A stretch of 8,463 nt of DNA. Source: an uncultured Peptococcaceae bacterium. Lineage in GTDB: Bacteria; Bacillota; Peptococcia; Peptococcales; Peptococcaceae. Made by a program: the position numbers and the translations under genes. A model generated the notes under the pieces. The model did not search any database. It worked only from the letters and a program-made list of their open reading frames with translations, and was not told where the DNA came from. Each line of letters starts with the position of its first letter. Position 1 is the first letter of the stretch. The DNA lies in NCBI GenBank assembly GCA_902496505.1, contig CABVBB010000065.1, positions 1 to 8,463 of the forward strand, written 5' to 3'. This document shows positions 6,833 to 8,463 of this stretch, piece after piece.

Positions 6833-7528
6833 TTATTCTTCCAGCAGATCCTCCAAATACTGTCGGTCATAAATATGCCACGCCTTGGTGTCCTTGACCA
6901 ATATACCTTGAGCCCGCCATGCACTCAGCAGCTTGGTCACCGTCACCCGGTGCAGCCCCAAAAGATCTGCCAGCTGCTGGTGGGTTATATGCGCCTTGAG
7001 CAGGATATGCCCATCACTTTGACGCACCCCTTGCTCATCGATCCAAGGCAGCAGAAGCTGCGCCAGTGCTTTGGGCGGCTGATGCACAGTCAACCCATTG
7101 ACATGCTGATAAATGCCTATCATTTTCATGCTCAGCGACTGGATGATGTGCAGCGCGATCTCTGGGTGCTCCTTGAACAGCCGGTCATAGACATACCTTT
7201 CGCTGAAACTCCATACCTCACAATCCGTTTCCGCCATCACTGATCCCACGCTGCTGCTGTGTGCAAAAAAGACCGCTTCGCAGATAAAATAACCCGCATT
7301 GACGTACGAAAACGTCCGATCCCCGCCAGTGACATGATTGTTTTCCGTCCGCACCCGTCCCTTGGCTAAATAATACAAATGTTCCAGCGTATCGCCGCAC
7401 AAAAGCAGCACCTCCCCCGCTCGAAACGTCCTGCGCACAACGCAGTGCTCCAACCCCTCTATGACACTATTTTCCATGATCGCATTCAAGCTGAGATAAA
7501 TACGCCCCACCTGTAGATCGCTGTCCAT
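6833..7528 (-). CDS. Crp/Fnr-family transcriptional regulator
   Basis: A 231-residue protein with the family layout: an effector-binding beta-barrel (about 15-110), a long dimerisation helix (about 112-148) and a winged helix-turn-helix (about 155-225) in which ITHQQLADLLGLHRVTVTKLL (181-201) is the HTH with its recognition helix. The phosphate-binding cassette of CRP, with its conserved Gly-Glu and Arg, is replaced by FICEAVFFAHSSSVGSV (81-97), with no arginine, so cAMP is unlikely to be the ligand. No FNR-type N-terminal cysteine cluster exists; Cys29, 44, 83 and 103 are scattered in the sensor domain. Firmicute relatives such as CprK sense phenolic compounds, which would suit the neighbouring sulfotransferase, but that is inference. 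The ATG at 7528 has AAGGGTG 7 bases upstream; the internal Met18 is a weaker choice. It lies 162 bases upstream of the permease gene in the same orientation. Confidence 0.88.
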   Translation of the reverse strand: MDSDLQVGRIYLSLNAIMENSVIEGLEHCVVRRTFRAGEVLLLCGDTLEHLYYLAKGRVRTENNHVTGGDRTFSYVNAGYFICEAVFFAHSSSVGSVMAETDCEVWSFSERYVYDRLFKEHPEIALHIIQSLSMKMIGIYQHVNGLTVHQPPKALAQLLLPWIDEQGVRQSDGHILLKAHITHQQLADLLGLHRVTVTKLLSAWRAQGILVKDTKAWHIYDRQYLEDLLEE

Positions 7529-7546
7529 CTCCGTTCACCCTTTTCC

Positions 7547-7573
7547 TCTGTTATTTGCGCCTAGTATAACAGA
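7547..7573. promoter_or_regulatory. Inverted repeat over the regulator promoter
   Basis: TCTGTTAT and ATAACAGA (8-bp perfect arms, 11-base centre) flank and overlap the -10 and predicted start site of the regulator gene. A plausible autoregulatory operator, though it differs from the dyad at 6794-6808, so the same protein may not bind both. Confidence 0.4.
7563..7571 (-). promoter_or_regulatory. Extended -10 promoter of the Crp/Fnr regulator gene
   Basis: The minus strand reads TGTTATACT (TGn plus TATACT), about 35 bases before the ATG at 7528. No -35 at normal spacing (AGGCGG at 17 bases). It lies inside the inverted repeat at 7547-7573, suggesting control at this promoter. Confidence 0.5.
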
Positions 7574-7604
7574 TTTCTGCTCAGGCCGCCTTATTTTTGA
7601 CAAC

Positions 7605-7630
7605 AAAAAAAAGACTGCCTTGCGGCAGTC
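7605..7630 (-). terminator. Strong intrinsic terminator
   Basis: The minus strand folds GACTGCC-GCAA-GGCAGTC (7 bp, tetraloop) and exits directly into eight T residues (7612-7605). No protein gene ends just upstream of it, so it must terminate the transcript described at 7605-7733 or read-through from the toxin-antitoxin unit. Confidence 0.8.
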
Positions 7631-7733
7631 CAAAAGAGGGGAAAGTGAAGAAAACGGTTTAATCGGTATGTGATGGCCAATCAGACAGTACCTGGGGAGG
7701 TACTCTCCCGATTTACCGCTTAACCATTGCTAT
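7605..7733 (-). ncRNA. Candidate small RNA or structured leader of about 130 nt
   Basis: Bounded by an extended -10 (TGGTATAGT, 7748-7740) and the terminator at 7630-7605. The minus-strand sequence can close a domain by pairing CGGT...ACCG and ATCGG...CCGAT with a small internal loop. Inside it AGTACCT-CCCC-AGGTACT forms a 7-bp hairpin; an alternative, GGGAG-AGTAC-CTCCC, excludes it. A single-stranded pyrimidine-rich linker precedes the terminator. I find no reading frame with a ribosome binding site. I compared it by memory with 6S, SRP and several riboswitch classes and recognise none. It could be a trans-acting RNA or a leader with a regulated terminator upstream of the regulator gene. Confidence 0.5.
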
Positions 7734-7739
7734 GGTCAT

Positions 7740-7748
7740 ACTATACCA
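7740..7748 (-). promoter_or_regulatory. Extended -10 promoter of the candidate small RNA
   Basis: The minus strand reads TGGTATAGT. TTGACC lies upstream but with a 20-base spacer, too long for a normal -35. The tandem repeats at 7767-7788 sit where an activator would bind. Confidence 0.5.
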
Positions 7749-7811
7749 CAGCCCAAAGGGCCAATGGTCAAGAAAATGTCAAGAAAATCATTTGATCATT
7801 ATTGGGCTGTG
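7747..7811. repeat. 10-bp inverted repeat flanking the tandem repeats
   Basis: CACAGCCCAA (7747-7756) and TTGGGCTGTG (7802-7811) are exact inverted copies 45 bases apart. They could close a long stem-loop in toxin-antitoxin read-through RNA, downstream of the toxin stop at 7846, but there is no T-run after it. Confidence 0.45.
7767..7788. repeat. Two tandem 11-bp repeats upstream of the candidate small RNA
   Basis: GTCAAGAAAAT occurs twice head to tail. On the minus strand this is TTGACA-TTTTC-TTGACC, one helical turn apart, the layout of response-regulator binding sites such as PhoP boxes. Binding is inferred from spacing only. Confidence 0.55.
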
Positions 7812-7845
7812 TGCACTCAGCACAGACTCCCCTGGGCAAGTGCTA

Positions 7846-8088
7846 TTAGTCATATATCTGCCCTCTATTTCCCACTGCAATAATGGTGATCACCAAAATA
7901 TCATATTCGATGGTATAGATGATGCGATAATCGCCAACACGCAGCCTATAGGCTTCTTGACCTTTCAGCTTCTTGATATCCCCATTCGGCAAACGAGATA
8001 TCGCTTGCAATAATCTTTTCTGCTGTTCTTTGTCCTGCTTTGCAATGAATTTAAGGGCTGCTTTCTTGATTTTAATCTCGAAATTCAT
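7846..8088 (-). CDS. RelE/ParE-family toxin
   Basis: An 80-residue basic protein of the RelE/ParE superfamily. Visible hallmarks are the N-terminal helical hairpin rich in Lys (KIKKAALKFIAKQDKEQQKRLLQ), LKGQEAYRLRVGDYRIIY (41-58), the most conserved block, and VGNRGQIYD (72-80) at the C-terminus, the usual 'GHRxxxY' position. Basic residues Lys40, Lys42, Arg48, Arg50, Arg55 and Arg75 with Tyr79 could form an mRNA-cleaving site as in RelE; ParE-type gyrase inhibition cannot be excluded from sequence alone. The ATG at 8088 is preferred; a TTG three codons upstream has no usable ribosome site. It overlaps the antitoxin by 17 bases in another frame, typical of translational coupling, and ends with a double stop (TAA TAG). 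Confidence 0.88.
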   Translation of the reverse strand: MNFEIKIKKAALKFIAKQDKEQQKRLLQAISRLPNGDIKKLKGQEAYRLRVGDYRIIYTIEYDILVITIIAVGNRGQIYD

Positions 8089-8305
8089 TGATATCAAACC
8101 CCAATTCTTCTATTGCACGCTCTAAAGGAACCGCTTCCTCGTGGTCGTTTTCAGCCTGCTTGAGCAGGGCTAGATCCCAATTATCAGGCTCTATTTCCTG
8201 GCGCGTCAAATCATTGATATTACGCAGGATATTGACCACATACAACATTTTATCATCAGGAATAGCGTTGAGCAGCTTGATCGCCTCTGTTCTCGCGCTG
8301 ATCAT
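8072..8305 (-). CDS. Antitoxin of the RelE-type module
   Basis: A 77-residue acidic protein (MISARTEAIKLLNAIPDDKM...ERAIEELGFDINEFRD) lying upstream of and overlapping the toxin gene. The N-terminal half resembles small Firmicute addiction-module antitoxins whose helix precedes a 'LP/IPDDK' turn; the acidic C-terminal half (about 45-77, many Glu and Asp) is the expected toxin-neutralising segment. I cannot assign it confidently to RelB, Phd or another DNA-binding fold, and no clear ribbon-helix-helix is visible, so autoregulation is only assumed from the family. The ATG at 8305 has AAGGAAGGGTG upstream; the longer frame to 8362 would cover the -10 at 8351-8356. Confidence 0.8.
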   Translation of the reverse strand: MISARTEAIKLLNAIPDDKMLYVVNILRNINDLTRQEIEPDNWDLALLKQAENDHEEAVPLERAIEELGFDINEFRD

Positions 8306-8350
8306 CACGATCACCCTTCCTTTCTCACTGCAATGTCTATCTACAGTATC

Positions 8351-8356
8351 ATTATA
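8351..8356 (-). promoter_or_regulatory. -10 element of the toxin-antitoxin operon
   Basis: Perfect TATAAT on the minus strand, about 46 bases before the antitoxin ATG. No good -35 at 17-18 bases (TGGTAT or CTGGTA). The likely -35 region falls within the repeat cluster at 8363-8410. Confidence 0.5.
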
Positions 8357-8362
8357 TCGCAC

Positions 8363-8410
8363 ATCCCCCCAAAATACCAGCTGCCACGGAGTAAAATCGA
8401 CCAGGGGGAT
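8363..8410. repeat. Short direct and inverted repeats, possible mobile-element end
   Basis: ATCCCCC (8363-8369) and GGGGGAT (8404-8410) are inverted copies; AAAATACCAG (8371-8380) and AAAATCGACCAG (8393-8404) are near-direct copies. The remaining bases to 8463 hold no gene I can support. The pattern of GGGGG-ATTTT-type units recalls ends of IS21-like elements, but I see no transposase. Confidence 0.3.
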
Positions 8411-8463
8411 TTTGTGACCGCCCTACTTAGTAAGTTGTGCTGCTTTGTTGAAATGAAGGGTGA

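Noticed and set aside
7605..7739. Known riboswitch, 6S or SRP RNA
   Set aside because: Compared from memory with c-di-GMP, THF, TPP, FMN, purine, fluoride, ZTP, cobalamin, 6S and SRP consensus elements. A GGAGAGTA-like string recalls the THF class, but the rest of its conserved core is missing.
7715..7739. Eight-codon leader peptide (MTIAMVKR) at the start of the candidate RNA
   Set aside because: Its ATG immediately follows the -10 hexamer, so it should not be in the transcript, and there is no ribosome binding site.
1..8463. CRISPR array, tRNA or rRNA genes
   Set aside because: No regularly spaced repeat array, cloverleaf or conserved rRNA segment was seen on either strand.

Overview
The window reads as a chromosomal segment of an anaerobic Firmicute (Bacillota), most likely a Clostridia/Peptococcaceae- or Negativicutes-type organism. 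This rests on strong AGGAGG-type ribosome binding sites, a multi-domain [FeFe]-hydrogenase-like sensor paired with a small [2Fe-2S] protein, a LysM/SleB-type cell wall hydrolase, a Crp/Fnr regulator without a cAMP site, and a RelE-type toxin module. The assignment comes from gene content only.

Layout. Positions 1-1731, minus strand: a two-gene operon with a thioredoxin-fold [2Fe-2S] protein followed 2 bases later by a HydS-like (group C) [FeFe]-hydrogenase/PAS protein that runs off the left edge. Positions 1732-1938: a divergent promoter region. Positions 1939-2700, plus strand: a secreted cell wall hydrolase with two LysM repeats and a SleB-type domain. Positions 2701-2902: hairpins and terminators between convergent genes, no gene. 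Positions 2903-3682, minus: a GT-A-fold glycosyltransferase with its own promoter. Positions 3788-6670, minus: a permease-sulfotransferase operon with a 12-pass SLC13/DASS-type anion permease and, 15 bases later, an ASST-family arylsulfate sulfotransferase lacking a signal peptide. Positions 6833-7528, minus: a Crp/Fnr-family regulator directly upstream of that operon. Positions 7529-7845: no protein gene, but a promoter, a structured transcribed region of about 130 nt and a strong intrinsic terminator. Positions 7846-8305, minus: an overlapping antitoxin/RelE-toxin pair. Positions 8306-8463: the toxin-antitoxin promoter and short repeats that may be a mobile-element scar.

The central unit is regulator - permease - sulfotransferase. 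The permease promoter has an extended -10 and a poor -35, with a perfect dyad (TGTAGT-CGC-ACTACA) centred near -41, the position from which Crp/Fnr proteins activate at class II promoters. A perfect 18-bp palindrome lies at the start of the transcript. The regulator's effector pocket lacks the arginine that binds cAMP. A consistent, unproven reading is an inducible system: the regulator senses a small aromatic or sulfated compound and turns on uptake by the permease and sulfate transfer by a cytoplasmic ASST. The second notable item is the candidate small RNA or leader upstream of the regulator. The hydrogenase-like protein keeps all H-cluster cysteines but has changed second-shell residues, which fits sensing rather than bulk hydrogen turnover.
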